NCBI GenBank assembly: GCA_038380795.1
Contig: CM076259.1
Coordinates: 60,035,938 to 60,099,937 of the forward strand
Source: Pyrocephalus nanus
Lineage: Eukaryota; Chordata; Aves; Passeriformes; Tyrannidae
Direction: 5' to 3'
Length of the DNA: 64,000 bases
The stretch's first letter is position 1. Each line of letters opens with the position of its first letter. A model generated the notes under the pieces. It had not been told where the DNA came from. It did not search any database and was given only the letters and a program-made list of their open reading frames with translations. This document shows positions 1 to 13,651 of this stretch, one piece after another. Both the position numbers and the translations under genes were made by a program.

Positions 1-3000
1 ATTGCATAGGATCTTCTGTTAAGTTGCTTGAGGCTTGTGTGGTAACAGCATTATTCAAAATAGCAGTGGCCTGTCTTTTATTAATTAGGAGAACAATGGC
101 AGAATCATCTTTCACTAATCCCTAATCCTTCCCACAAATGCTTGAGATGCCCATTCAGAGAATCTTTGTTTTACTTACATGTTTGTTGGGATAGCAGATG
201 TGGGATTGAATCAAGTATCTTTCAGATTCTGGGACATTTTGAGCCTCATAATGGGAGTAAGTAACAGACTTGGAGAAGAAATGGTTAGGGAACAGTGCAA
301 AAAAAGTCTTGTTTAAAGTTAGATATTTTATAACAGCAGTAGTTATAAGATATAAATGAGGTACCAGCCAGGCTCCACATGTATGTGACTAGGATTTAAT
401 GGGATTTATTCCCCTTCCCAACAGACCAAAGTGTGGTCAGCTGATTGTTAAACCTGTCTCCAAAACTGGCAATGGGAGTTTTGTCACTGCCACCTCAGAT
501 TTCCACACTTTGACTGTCATACAGAAAGCAGGACTATGCAAACATTGAAACTGGCACTTCTTAATATGATAGGAGGGGTTTAGATACAAAGCTTAGAGCC
601 AGGTTTCAATTTCTCTCCTGTTGCAGGTCATAGTCCCCTCCCATGCAATGTCACGCCAAAGTGCTTTTGGAATTTTGTCTGGGCACCATCCCCAGGACTG
701 ATGATCATCATTGCATAGAGACCAAAGAATGAGGCTCAAAGACATCTCCTTAGTGCAATTTGAGACAGTCTTCTTACTCTAGTGGTCATAACCAATTCTG
801 CAGGTTGTATAGTTTGAAAACAAAATCATCAAGATGATGGTCTTGGCATTGCCCCTTAGCAGCATTTTAAGCATTTGCTCAGAGAGGCTCTTTGCAGCTA
901 TTCCTTTCCACCTTGACTGTTTTTCCAGACAGATTCCTATTCAGCCAATGTAGTTACACAGTAAACACTTTAGAAGCAGGCCAACATATGGTATCACTTA
1001 GGTACAGAGCAGTGCCAGCATCATCGTAGCGGTATTTCAGTATCTCTGGTTCCACTTCTAACCCCAAAAGTGTTAAAGAAACTTTTATAACCCATGGAAA
1101 GAGTTTTCATTTGATAACATGTTTCATGCCTTCAAGAGGAAAAGGCTCAAGGTCAGGAGGAGAACAGTGCCCAACAAGCAGTTGTCTTCATAGTCATTTG
1201 ATTGCTCTGCTACAGACTAGGTCAGTGAGATGTTAAATAAAATTAGATTCGAAGTCTTTACAATTCTATACAAACTTACTCAGCTTTGCTGACCTAAGAA
1301 ATGTGGGCCACTGTAGATACAAAGAAATCCAGCAAATATGAGCCACCAGGACCTAATCCCACTGTGACTGCTTCTCAGCATTCCAAGCAGCAGCTGAAGG
1401 TATGATTGCAGGTAACGCAGCAGGAATCAGATGTGTAAAGGAAGGAAACTCCGGTGTTCAGCAAAAGTGAACTACTTGGGAACTTGTCAAGCCATCTTGT
1501 CCCTGTTTGTCGGCAGGACTGGAGCAGTGTAAAGTTGCTGAAGACAGCACAGGGAATCCAGATGTTTGGCAAAGGGAATTGGTGGAGGCCTCCCAGAAAG
1601 TGATAGGAGGCTCCATTTGCGGGGGAGCATCTGGGTTTACAGCATCACAAGCCAGGTCAGAAGAAGTGTGTGGCAGACTGCCTGCCACCAGCATGGGGTG
1701 GCAGGGAAGGAGCAATGGCTGTATCAAGGGGAGGGTGTTACTTTGTCTTATGAAGAGCATTGCTGTGTTTGGCAACCTTCTACAAGCCAACTCTCTGCCT
1801 ACCAAGTTGCTTTTACCTAGCCTAGTATGAGGCACTTGAATTTGCCTGTAAACCTTTAGTGAGCTCATGGAAAAGTATGGCTCTAAGCCATGGGGAAGGA
1901 AGTTAGAGGGGGCAGGTCTGGTCCTCTGGGTAAGATGGGAATGTGAAATCCCAGCTCTCAGGCTGAAGTTCCTATACAGAAGGGGCCTCAGGGCCTTGGT
2001 GACAGAAGAAGGTGAGCAGAGGGGTTATGGTTGAGTTGAAACCTTAATGAAGATAGAGACTGTGGCAGCTGCATCCCCTCTCAGCAGTGGGATGCAAAGC
2101 CAAGGTATGGCTTTTAGACTCATTTGTGACAGCAGTAGATAATGCCCCTCACCAAAAAAAGTATGTAGGAATTGAGTAATAATATACAAGATACACCACA
2201 TGGAAAGAAAAACATTCCTAACCCACACAGAAAAGAATCAAAAGATTGTTCTTGCAGTGTAATGGTTCAGCTGAGTACCTGAGGGAGGAAAATCCCTTGG
2301 AAAAATTTTTTTAGAAAATCAGTTTCCTTCAACAGGAAATTTAAAGGTATTCAAGGAGCTCAGTTTTTCAATCTCAGCAGCATGCTGTTCACATGTGCCC
2401 CAGCACATACTTGCAGAGATATCACACACCAGATTTTCAGTTGTGGGTAACTAAGGGTAGAGAAGTGTATCTATATTTGGAGCATAAATGAGGCACCTCA
2501 CACCTACTAAGCAGTACAGACTCCTCTTTCCTGCAAATTAAGCCACTTGTCTGCTTTAGGAGCATCAGCTTCTGACACCCACAATTAAACTGTGAAGCTT
2601 CTAAGGTTTGTTAGACGTCCTTACACAGGGAGGCCAGCACAGCAGAATTTAGCAAGCCACCTCCTCTATAACAAGATCATCACTAATGACAGTGCGTTAC
2701 CCTGCATTTCTCCAAATCAGTTATCGTCTTGCTCTTTTTTGGGTCCCTAGCCTGAAGTAACTTAAAGTAATTGCTATATCCCAAAGACAGGTGTTCAACA
2801 TCTTAAAAAAAAAAAAAAAAATCAAGTTTATTTTAAAAAAGTCTTATATTGGACAAACAAAACTGGCTGTCATAAGGTAAGATCTAGTTCATTTTCTCAG
2901 TGGGGTGCCCTTGCATTGACTCAGTCCTCAAGCAATTAAGTGCTGGCACTGGTGAGTGGTTGTGGTTCCCTAAAAATATACAAGAGAGATGTAGTGATCA

Positions 3001-3062
3001 CAAGTAAGATAGAAATATTGTACATTGACTTGCTACTTAGATATTTATGAGGGGGGAGATGT
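1..3062. other. Gene-free flank
   Basis: Unique AT-rich sequence with A17 at 2805-2821. Open frames on both strands at 1458-1868 are unlike any protein I know. No transposon is recognised. Confidence 0.6.
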
Positions 3063-3141
3063 GTTTGTTTGGGTTTTTCTGTTTGTTTGGTTTTGGGGTT
3101 TTTTTGTGTTTTTTTTTGGTTTTTTTTTTTTTTTTTTTTTA
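3063..3141. repeat. T/G-rich low-complexity tract ending in T21
   Basis: Degenerate GTTT units run into uninterrupted T at 3120-3140. Confidence 0.9.
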
Positions 3142-5454
3142 ATTTTCAGGCCTTAAAGAACAAAAGCAGCTCTTAAAGGCTTTTAAGAGACCACATGAAC
3201 ACTGGAAGCTTCAGCCTGTCCTCACCACCTGCGGGGCTACTGGTGGAGCTCCAGTTCAGGTGGGAAAACAGCTGCTGTGGACCTGCTGAGGGAAAACCAA
3301 ATGCACTCATGTAGGTGCGTGAAGTTAGTCCTGCAGGAGGCATCTTCAGGAGGGTGCAAAAGACAGAATGATTTTGGCAACCTTTTTTTCTCTAAAAGGT
3401 CTGTTCGTGCAGTAGTAGAAAAAGTGCTGAGGTTGTCACTTTGTTTATTGCTACTCAGATTCAAAAAAGGAAGAGCAGGTAGCAAAGCAGAGGGGAGACA
3501 TAGCCCAGGGTTAAAAAAAAAAAAAAAAAATCAGACTCATTTTTAACAAGCAATGCTATTTCTGTGTTGCACAAGAGCCACACAAGTCATGCTGAGCCTT
3601 CTATGATTGGTATGCATATGTTTAGACTAGTGTTTCAGGAGAGGGCAAGAGATAGTCCCAGGACTGTGGGAGACCTTCTACTTATAGCTATGAATTAATT
3701 CTAATTAGCCCTGGAAATGGGTCTCTCCGGCTCTTTGTTCTCTGAAATTGTGCTTTTCAGATGCACGCTTCTCAATTAGCAGCTAATTATGATGGTCTTG
3801 CCTCCTTGAGGCTAGATGGAGTATAAAAAAACACACCCCTGACAGCTGTTGGAGTTTTGCCTGAAGCTTGAGCAGCAGAAATATTGATATCAGTTTCAAG
3901 GGTCTTTTGCTCTTGTCCATAAATCCCTCACAGACTTGAAACAATGCTATTTGTGACACTACTGAGAATTATTTGATGCTGTGGGAAACACATCACATTT
4001 CCAACCCTCACTAAATGTAGTGAAAGGAAAAACCAGATAATATGTGTGCCCAGTAGTCTCATTTCCCAGTAATCCAGCTCCAGTTCTGCAGACTACTGCA
4101 AGACCAGCAAAGAACCTTTTTATCCCTGTGACAAGTGAGTTTGGCTACAGAGTCACTCGCGAGGCAGGTAGGATGGGGAGGAGATGCATAAGAACATCAG
4201 ATTTGCACTACTGGGGCGACATCGATGGTCCTCCTTGCCCTGTATCTCACCTCTGCTGATAGTGGCAGGGCATGCTGCTACCAGTATCTATAGCCTTCTG
4301 CATAAATAAATCCCAGGAGTTCACTATCATTGTGTAAGAAATAGGCTCTCTTTCATCTGTTTTAAGATGATCTCCCAGTTCGAGCATCATTTTTCCAGTG
4401 TCACCCCTCATTTTAAGCTGCATATATTTCCTTCTATATGCAGAGGAGAAAATGGTTCCTTTGTTCTTTAGTCTCTCTGGTCGTACTGGGGTCTGTGCAA
4501 AATGTTATCTGCTGAAGGACGTGACAGAATCGTAGAAGCACCACAATTTTCAGCTACTTGTAGATGTACAATTGTTCTCAGATAACAGGAAATACAGTCT
4601 GCTCAGCAGTTCTCATGTTCTTCTTGTATGACGATTTCGTTTCACATCTCCATGGAATAGTTATGGTCTGATATTTCCTTGGTAATACCAAGGGGGATTA
4701 GCAGTACTGGAAGGACTCTGCGAAAGTACTATTTTAAGATAAAATTTCTCTGCAATAAAACTAGAGATAAGAGAAACCCCATCTCAAATCAGTCAGATTT
4801 ATCTCATCTGGATAAAAACTTCATGCAGATGCTAATTATTTCTGTTCTATTGTAAACAAGCTCCCCAGACCTGGACTAAATTTCAGCTCCAACAAAATAG
4901 CACATCCATAGTCTAGACCGTATCTCTGGGAAAGGAAGAAAGCCTTACACAGAATAGATACATAGTAGCACCTCCTTCCAAATATATAAAACACAGCTAT
5001 GAAAACTTGTTTCCATGTTGCAAGCACTAGAGAAATGCGGTGTATGCATTACTACTGCAGCATTATAGCTCCTAGTATGTTGTAGTTCCTCTCTCAATGC
5101 AAAAATCTATGTCCTGAAGGGAAAACAGTCATCTTTAGACTACATTAGATTACAAAACATTTATGCTATCAAATAATCTCTATGAGGATTTCTAGCATTT
5201 CTCTTTCTTACAGAAAATTGAAAGGATCACAACAGCAAATGAATGTAGTTTGGCTGGTTTAGGCTGAATTTTGTGTTAACTTGTCCTCAGCTATGTATTT
5301 TGGATCAGATGGAGTGGCTGAATATACGAAAGTACAGTGAAAGGTTGTCCGGGGGCCCTGGAATTTGCACCAATGCCAGATTCCAAAAACAAGTTAGGCA
5401 AATGTTTGTTTGTTTGTTAATCACAAAGGGCAGTGATGTATTCGATCCCACCCT
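3142..5454. other. Gene-free flank with a homeodomain-site-rich block
   Basis: Unique sequence with A18 at 3513-3530. The block 3691-3795 has a dense cluster of TAATT/ATTAG words, and a TATA-like GTATAAAAAA stands at about 3820-3830. No gene is recognised. Confidence 0.5.
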
Positions 5455-5520
5455 AGGCACAGAAAGGAACTAGGTAACTTCCTCAGGTCCTCTCCAGGCT
5501 AATTTCTGTGATTCCATAAA
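5455..5520 (+). mobile_element. Short CR1 3' tail fragment
   Basis: GGAACTAGGTAACTTCCTCA, GGTCCTCTCCAGGCTAATTT and CTGTGATTCCATAAAA resemble the last 60 bp of CR1 in sense orientation. Too short for a subfamily call. Confidence 0.6.
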
Positions 5521-5826
5521 ATAGTAACAAACCTACAAAGTAGAAATATCTGCTTCCATTTCACATAGCACTTGTCAACTGTGTCTGTCTGCTAAGCAAA
5601 CATGCCAAGTCTGCTGCCTCTCTAAATGGCATGCTAGAAGCAAAAGAGCAAGTTGCTTTAAAAGGGACAACATAGACAGAAGTACTGCTGCAAACAAAAA
5701 TCTTCCCTAAGATTACAATGTCCAAATGTTCATCCTTTGCCACATAATTCGAACTGGTGATAACACTGGAAAAACAACCACAGAGGGGAAAAAAGAGGAA
5801 GAGAGGGAGGAAGGGAGAGAGGGAGG

Positions 5827-5884
5827 CAGGAAGGCAGGAATGCAGGCAGGAATGCAGGCAGGAATGCAGGAATGCAGGAATGCA
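5827..5884 (+). repeat. Compound AGGAATGC/AGGC array before the GGAA tract
   Basis: Units AGGAAGGC, AGGAATGC (five times) and AGGC (twice) lead straight into the pure GGAA tract. This suggests a separate, more complex expansion from the same AGGAANGC word. Confidence 0.9.
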
Positions 5885-6052
5885 GGAAGGAAGGAAGGAA
5901 GGAAGGAAGGAAGGAAGGAAGGAAGGAAGGAAGGAAGGAAGGAAGGAAGGAAGGAAGGAAGGAAGGAAGGAAGGAAGGAAGGAAGGAAGGAAGGAAGGAA
6001 GGAAGGAAGGAAGGAAGGAAGGAAGGAAGGAAGGAAGGAAGGAAGGAAGGAA
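5885..6052 (+). repeat. (GGAA)42 microsatellite
   Basis: Forty-two perfect GGAA units, 168 bp, all purine on the plus strand. The three ORFs that cross it are products of the repeat. Confidence 0.98.
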
Positions 6053-6053
6053 A

Positions 6054-7059
6054 GATGTGTGCAGTGCTCTGTAGCGTTAATAATACTACATTTTTTACAT
6101 AATCATATTACAAGCCTTCCCAAACAAAAAACCCACTGAGATCTTCTATAAACCCCAGTGTTACTACATGTCCAATGCATTTGTATAAAGCCCCTTTCCT
6201 ACTGACATAAGACTGTGAAGTAACATATTTGTATATTTGAGTCTGTTCTCTGCTCCTCCCTTGTCAACTCCCTTTTATTATTCCCAGATATAACAGTGCC
6301 AGCATTTTGTTGAGCACTAAGGACAAATTTCCATTCCCTGGAAGTCACCTTCCGTCAGCAGAGCTATAATCACTAATCTTACACAAGCATTCAGGCTGCC
6401 TGGCCTGCGTATTTAAGTGAGGCCATTTCATCTGGCAATTGAGGTAGGCTGAGAGCACACACATGGTTAATTAGTATGGTTCAGCCAGCAGGCAATAACT
6501 CATTAAGCTAAAGTAACTCGACTATGTTTGATCATGTGCTTTATGCCCCAAGGCACTTCGTAAGTAAAGCAGTAAAGTCAACTTATCTACAATCTCAATT
6601 TTTCTCTCCCTCTCTCCTTTTTTTCTAACCACAGAAAATCATGGTTAAACCACAGAGGATAATTTCTGGACACAGAACAGTTCACCACCTTCCTCTTTTT
6701 GGCAGACTGACTGCTCTTGAAGATTGTTATTGGTCTCCTTTCAGCTTTGCTTTCCCTAGGCTAAATATGAAGCCTTTCTCTCTGCTCTCTGCAGTCTTGT
6801 TCTCCTATGACTTGCAACCATTTCTTTCCCGAGGTATAATGTCAGAAACTGGTCCCAGTGATCCAGCTGAAGGGCCTATCCCTCTGTGTCTAATATGTGG
6901 CATCCCCATCTGTCCAACTCAGCCCAATGTTTCTTTCTTCCACAGCTGAGTCATTGCTCCATCATAACCTCCAGCTCCTTTATGGCAGAGGTCTATCTGG
7001 CTACTCTTTCATATCGTGTGCCTGTGAAGCTAATTATTTCAGTGTAGGTGCAGATTTGT
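6054..7059. other. Gene-free flank
   Basis: Unique sequence. The stretch 6360-6560 is rich in TAAT/ATTA words (GGTTAATTAGTATGG, AACTCATTAAGC) and might be regulatory. An ORF at 6641-6949 (plus) has no protein character. Confidence 0.55.
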
Positions 7060-7325
7060 GCTTGTCTTCACTAAATTGCATCCTGTTTCTTTGCAGACCA
7101 TTCTTCTAATTACTGAGATCTCTTGAGCATTAATCCTCTCCTCCCTAGTGTCTCTTGCTCTTAGTTGAAACTCCAATAAAGGGGCTCTCTATCCCTTCAT
7201 CCAAATTATTAATGAAAAAACTGAATAGGCCTGAATCCAGGCCTAGGGATATCCCTGGGAGCCCAGCTCAATAAATCTTTCCAGTTTCACAGTATTCACT
7301 AGTAACTGCTCCCTGAGTACTCTCA
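7060..7325 (-). mobile_element. Ancient CR1-like fragment, internal 3' part
   Basis: The plus strand reads CATCCAAATTATTAATGAAA, ACTGAATAGGCCTGAATCCA, GGATATCCCTGGGAGCCCAG, then CACTAGTAACTGCTCCCTGA. This is the antisense of a CR1 segment found in many sauropsid copies. It is strongly diverged, with approximate edges. Confidence 0.65.
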
Positions 7326-9964
7326 GTAATTTCATCTAAACCTTTTCGCTTTGATTTTCTTATAAGAACACTGCATTTCTAAAGGCAAGATATTGTAACT
7401 ACATCTTCTCCTTATTATATGGGCAGTAAGAAAGCCTTTATTTATAACAGTTAGTGCCAAGAAAACATGTTGAAGGAAAACTAACATACATGTGTCAGAC
7501 CTGAATTCAGGTAACTTCTCTCTGTGGAGAATTAGAATGTGACCAAATATCCCAGCCTGCATGTTGCAAACCCATTTCAGAATTCATGAAAAGCTTCTGC
7601 TGTTGGTCCCCACAGTGCTAACTAGGATGATGGACTAAATGGATTTGGGAATAATTTCATGTAACACTTCCTAAACCATAGGCTCCTCAATTTCCTGGAG
7701 ATTTGGATCAAGCTTATATGCGTTCAAATTCACTTTCCAGAATCAAGTGTAAGGGGTGGGTTTCCACCAGTAATCTCCACTCTTGCTTAGGTAAAAATTG
7801 CTGGGCTTCAAACTCCACATGGGAGTGGGGTGTTTGTTCTCATACAAGGGGAAGGAAGTCACCTATTTCATTCCCTTGTGCTCTAGCAATTTTATGATTT
7901 GCATAATGAAATATGGAAAGATACGGTAACATCCAGATATAAAGAGAACTTCTTGTGCTTTACATGTCAGCCTGGAGAACAGAAACATGTGAGAAAGTAG
8001 AATAAAATATAACCCTGAACACCTGTAATATGGTATGGCGTGGTAATAAAATATTGCTTGCTTAAGCAATAACTTTTGAACTGCTTATTACAGAGCCCCT
8101 TCCCTCTCCACTGGTTTTTAGAGGCAGCCTAGAGAGATTATGTGCTTAAGTTAGTCATTTAAATTTAGATACCTAGAACAAACATTGCAGGCTCCCCTCC
8201 TCCCTTCCCAGAATAAATACTTCATGATGGCATAAGACCATTCTCTTTTTAAAATAGAACCGGTACCACAAGAAAAAGTTAAAGAGAAAAGAAGAAGTAT
8301 TTCACTCGCTCTTCAGTGTGGTGGTTGTTTGTTTGTTCTTCTAGAGTCATTTGTGCCTCACAACTGAATGGGAACCACTGCAAATTAAGCAAGGGCATTT
8401 CTGATCACTGGCTGAGCACTCACTTTCTGCTAATGAAAAACTGAACTGTAAAATCAAGTCAAAATATTTTTTCTGTGGTTCACAGTGGAATTCAAAGCCA
8501 ACACACATTTGTACTTCCGCTTGCTCCACAGGCAACTTGGCGCCCCTTTCACTGACATTGAGTCCTGCCAGAAAAGCCTATCAGGTCTTTCAGGTTCCCA
8601 CTGGCAGAAAAAGTACCACTCTCGTTGCACCAACATTTGGAAAACAGAAAATGTGCCGAGTCTCAATGTCCGTCAAGCCTCCATAAATCACTCATAGAAA
8701 AGAGCGGAGATCACTTAGGCAGCACATTGTATGCCCAAAACCAGAGCTGAAGTAGGACCTCCAGAGTCGCTATAGAGGGATTTCATCACGAGGAAGAGAG
8801 GCTGAGCAAACAGCAAGGATGCCTTGTCACAACAACATCCTGTCCTTGCAGAGAGGAGAATGGCTTTTGAGGGAATGACAGAGCTTTGGATCTCAGCTCC
8901 CTGAAGCAAGTTCAGGCAAGTTCAGACTCATTGCTTTTGTGTGATGGAAGGTTTGGGTTTATTATTAGATCGAACGCAAAAGAGCCTTGCCAAGTTTGAA
9001 AGTTCATGATGTTTCAAGAAGAGAAAGGAAGTGTCTTTACCTCTTGGAGAGACTAGTCTCTCAGCTATGAAACAGGCCAGGAGTTATTTAGCTCTCATTC
9101 CAAATGATGAATGGAAGATGGCTGAAGAATAGTGTGCTGAAACCCTGAGGCAGATCTGCCCTTCAAAGCTTGCAAGTGAGTGCACCACAGCGTTTCTTCT
9201 CAGAGTGAAATTCCCATTTCCCAGGTTTGCATTTTCTGCTGCGAATGAGATAAACATTGATACAGCGCAGAGCAAACAGAGTCTGCTGTGAGGCTCATTG
9301 GGGGATTACTGGCTACTCAAACAGAAGAAGATTGGGTGGGAATTAAATATGTATAACCTCAAGTCTCACCCCTTTGCTTACAGCTCTTTCTCACTATCCT
9401 AAAAATCCATCTTTATGCCAGCTGGGCATTTGCCTCTGTCTGAATGCTGTCCCAGAGCCTCGCTGCTCTCAAGATGGAGACATCCTCCTGTTTTCAGCCT
9501 CAGCTAGCAGCAGACCCTTCAGATGCATTTGCTTTTGTGTTGGCCATCTCTACCTTAAATAGTCTGTATCCGTCTTTTGGGGTGGCCTGCATTATTCCAA
9601 TAAACAGCAACCATATCTCCTGACAGCTCCAGTTTTGCTAAGGAAAGCAAGCCAAAGCTTTTTGTTTCAACTTTTGTTAGTTAGGTAAATTTCCTCCCCT
9701 TAGCCCAACTTTATATCCTTATCCACACTTTATTTCAGTAAAATATCTTTCCCTTGAAAGTGAGTAATTGGAGTTGCATGAGTCAAGGCTTGCCAGTGCC
9801 TTTGTTAGGGCTCATTATATCCTTTCTCCATACTAGCTTTTGCATCTATTGAGTCTGCTTTGCATTTTCACCACCACCTTATGTTTGTTCTCCATGGTCA
9901 CCCATAGTCAAGTCCAGTACTTAGGTCTTTCCAGACCTAAAATTTGCCTTTCAGTGGGCAAATT
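7326..9964. other. Gene-free flank
   Basis: Unique sequence; no gene, RNA gene or clear repeat is recognised. Small ORFs in overlapping frames at 8347-8697 are of chance size. Confidence 0.6.
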
Positions 9965-10150
9965 TCCCAGAGCATAATGCTCCCCAGGGAAGTGATCACA
10001 GCACCAAGCCTGACAGAGTTGAAGAAGCATTTGGACAGTACTCTGAGGCACGTGGTGTGACTCTTGGGGATGGTCCTGTGCAGGACCAGGAGCTGGACTC
10101 AATGATCCTTGTGGGTCCCTCCGAGCTCAGCACATTCTGTGATTCTGTGT
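9965..10150 (+). mobile_element. CR1 LINE 3' end
   Basis: Sense-strand CR1: TCCCCAGGGAAGTGATCACA, GCACCAAGCCTGACAGAGTT, GAAGAAGCATTTGGACAGTA, GAGCTGGACTCAATGATCCT, TGTGGGTCCCTCCGAGCTCA, and the tail ATTCTGTGATTCTGTG. Only the last 190 bp or so are present. Confidence 0.95.
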
Positions 10151-13100
10151 GAAAATTTCCACCGTGCATCACTTTTTAGTTCTGTGTTACCCCATCTCAT
10201 TTCACATATATTACCCCTCTCCTCAAACTCAACCAGCTCTTCACAAAATTGCCCCAATCCTGCTGTAGTGACAGCACATTAAAGAAGGGTTCATCATTGT
10301 GCTCTCATTTATCTGTGCCAAAACCAGTCTCCTGTAATTATTTAAGGAAAGCAAATCCAAGACCCATTCATAAGGAATGCTACTGGCAGGTTTCTTTTAT
10401 CTTGATGCTCCCCTAAAACACAAAAGCTCTTTCTCACTGTGAGCCACACCTTTTCCCATCTCATCATTCTTACACTAACGCTCATCTTCATTAGCTTTCC
10501 TGATAATTTTCCAGGTATCTACGCATTAAAACCATCTGTTGTAATTCAGCTGTATTAGATCTATTTAATATCTCCTGCCTAGAAAATCAACTATCTATCA
10601 ATTACATGCTCATCTGTTGTTTGTCATTCAGACTAGGCTGGCTTGAGATACTCATAGGTGGGGTTTTCTTTTCAGCCTGAACACCTTTTTGTCCTTCAAA
10701 TTTTGTTCTAGGCCTTTCTTAACATCAAGGTCACAGTGGTAAGCCAACTAGGAGTAATTTCTTGCTTTCTAAATCTAGGTTAGTGTCTCTGACTGAGTAG
10801 GTTTACAGAAAAAGTAGTTAATGTTGGATTAACGATTTCATGCAATCTGGTGAATGAGGCTTTAGGGGTTCTGGCATGGAGGTGATCTTGCCTCTGTGGT
10901 AAGGTGCACTGACTGGCTTTATTTTTACCTATAGTGTGGCCCCTTGAATTTTCATGCCCTAATTCCTAACAGCTTCCCTGGTTTTACCCCAAGTATTTAA
11001 CAACTACTTATAGAAAGCTGAATTAGGGTGGGTTTTTAACTTCATGCACTGTCTGGTCATCTCTTGCCTCTTCCTTCACTGCCTCCTTATTCACCTCTTG
11101 TCTGCTTTCTGTTTATACTACAGAAAGAACTTAGATTCTTCCTGTGCTTGCAGGGTCTAACTCAGCTTGATTTACAGCAACTTCCTTTTTATATTCACCC
11201 ATGGAGACTCCTTTGCATTTCCCCATTTCTTTCTCATCCCTCTTCTTCATCAGTGTCCCTCAGTCACTTGTCCAAATTGGTCTGGAGTCTTGCAAAGTCC
11301 ATTCCAGCTTGAAAGTGACACTCAACTTTTGGCATCTGTTGTTTTACGAAAAGCAGTGTCAAATCTATTCCAGGGCAGAGTGAGTGTCCCGGAGCCTGAG
11401 CATGTCATTTGCCCAGATGGGGAGGTGCCACCTCCTCCTGAACACCTCTGCAACACCTATCCCAGCATGGGAACAGCCTGCACTTCTGTACTCCCCCAAA
11501 TGGGCTTTTCTGGCTCTCCAGCATCTGTGGCTCATCTTAACCACAGAGCAGCCCCTGAGCAAGAATTAAAGCATGGAACATATCTCTCTGCTCAACACTT
11601 CCAGGTTTACTTGCTCAACAAGGTGCCTCATTCATTAAAATGGCTCTTTATCCCCACAGCTCTAGCTTTGGCTGAAGAAAAGGTCACAGATATGTGTGTC
11701 CAAAGCACAGAGAAGTGGAAGCTGCTTTTCTCACTGCTTTGACAACACGTACTGGTGGTAGTGAAACTCCAGAAGAGAGAGGTGGCTGGGAACAAGGGTC
11801 AAACTAATGAAGGCTGAAGAAATTCAATTGTCTTGCAAACTGGGATGTTCAAAACATCCAACAGAGCCCGACTCAAGGCTGTGCTGTATATTTTGGGAAG
11901 ATTTTTCTCATCTTGTGTGTATGGGAAGCTCAAACTTAAAATGTCTACTGAATGAATGAGGCCTGACTCAAATAATGCAAGATTTTACAAAGGAAAGGTT
12001 CTTCCATTGCCATCAGCCCCTTTTTATCTCAGCTGCAGCTACCCCTCCCTTTTTCAGTGGCTGCTCCTGCAAATTGCAATTTGTTTGTTTGTTTGTTTTT
12101 TTATGAGGACCCCTTTCCATCTGCTGCCCTGGATCCAGGAAGTGATCCTATTTGGAGCATCCTTCCTGGTGGTGCTGTATCTGTGGCACTGTCCCACAAT
12201 AGTGTCCTTTTCTGGGGGGGCTGAGAAGCAATTGGGTCTCTGCTGGTGTCTCCTTTCCAGCATGCTAACTCTGAATAATGATGTGGCAGCAGTGCTGGTG
12301 TTACATGCCAGACCAAATGAATGGGAAAGAAATATTTTCATTATTTTGAAATGCCAGATTGATTTCACATCCAGCTGGCACTACTTATATATCCTCCTTT
12401 CTCCCCCACCTCTTTTTTTTTTTTTTTTTTTAAATACTGCCCTGATTTCCCAGGCAGTGATTGTTTCTGCAGCCCCTTCTCAGGCCAGAGCTTTTGAGAG
12501 AAAAAAAGAAAACAAACACGGTTTGGGTTTTTTCCTACTCTGACATCATTAGCTGCCCATCACTTTCACAATGAATGTGCTAGTGCTGTCATAAGGCATA
12601 TGCTGTCAGTGGGGTTTTCTTCCCACCCTTGCTCTTTAAACATAGCAGAAGTTCCCTTTTCTCTGTAATGAGAAGCTGAACAAAACCCCCAGCTAGGACT
12701 GGCACCAGCACAGGCACCAGATACATCCCTACTCGATAAGAAGTAAGCAAGAAGGCTCAGATAAGCCCAAACCCCTGGGAATCAGACTCTGGCTGTCCTT
12801 ATTTGGTGCATCGGTCTGTCCCATGTCCAAAACATGGTTGATTTCAAGTTTATTAGGTGATTATCTTGGCTCCGGCTCCTTCCTATGAAATGCAGTGGGC
12901 GCCCTGCCAGCCTCCTGCCCCCTGTGAACAGGAGAGGCTGAAGGCAATGCAGAAGTGGTGGGGAAGGGGAGCAGGTCACAAGACACCAGGCTGAGGCCCT
13001 CAGGCCTTCCCCCCCACACCACCATGCTGCCAACACTGTACTTTGGGAGAGTTTATCTCATCTTGCCTTGAATACATCTACTGTTTGAATCATAATTACC

Positions 13101-13651
13101 TCGCTAGGAAAAGTACTCTGTTATCTGATGTCCTTCTGGTGGGCATTTTTTTTGCCAGAGATGTGAAGTCTGTTGGGCTTCTGTTAAGCATCAGTCATTT
13201 ATTCCTCTTTCTGCTTGCAGTATCCAGCGTAAGTAGTTGCTTTTTTCTTCCACTCAAGTGTTACCCACCCAGTAGCTGTTTTGTTCCACCCCAGTGTACC
13301 AGTGCAGGGGAAAGACTGAATTTGTAACTAATATTCTGCAGCCTTTTGCACATGCGTATTTTTTTTTCGAACAAGAAACTTCAGATTTTCAAGGCTGTAA
13401 AAGGGGCTGCGTATGAAAATGGAGTTAAGCCTTTCAAATCTGTGAAGGCAGGTGATTTTGGATATGCAGACAACAGCTTTTAAAATAAACAGCTCTCGCA
13501 TGTTTTCAGAAGGTATTCAATACCCATGTAACCCAAAGTTACACAAGCTGAAACTTCAATAAAAAATGACTGGAGGAAAAACAGAATAAGAACAGGAACA
13601 TGAAATGCCTCTCCTTTCCTGAATAATTTCTGAGGTTTCAAGCTAACGCTA
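10151..13651. other. Gene-free flank
   Basis: Unique sequence with T19 at 12413-12431 and GTTT units near 12081-12100. Two ORFs (11167-11742 and 11956-12543, plus strand) were considered and rejected as chance. A possible regulatory block near 12540-12640 cannot be tested. Confidence 0.6.

Noticed and set aside
1458..1868. 136-codon minus-strand ORF with overlapping plus-strand ORFs
   Set aside because: No similarity I recognise and both strands open; most likely chance.
5726..6139. ORFs encoding a long G-R-K-E repeat
   Set aside because: Direct translation of the GGAA microsatellite, with no flanking gene structure.
11167..11742. 191-codon plus-strand ORF
   Set aside because: No recognisable domain, unbiased composition, overlapping ORFs on both strands and no splice or promoter context.
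11956..12543. 195-codon plus-strand ORF
   Set aside because: It runs through T-rich simple sequence giving Phe runs; no domain and no gene context.
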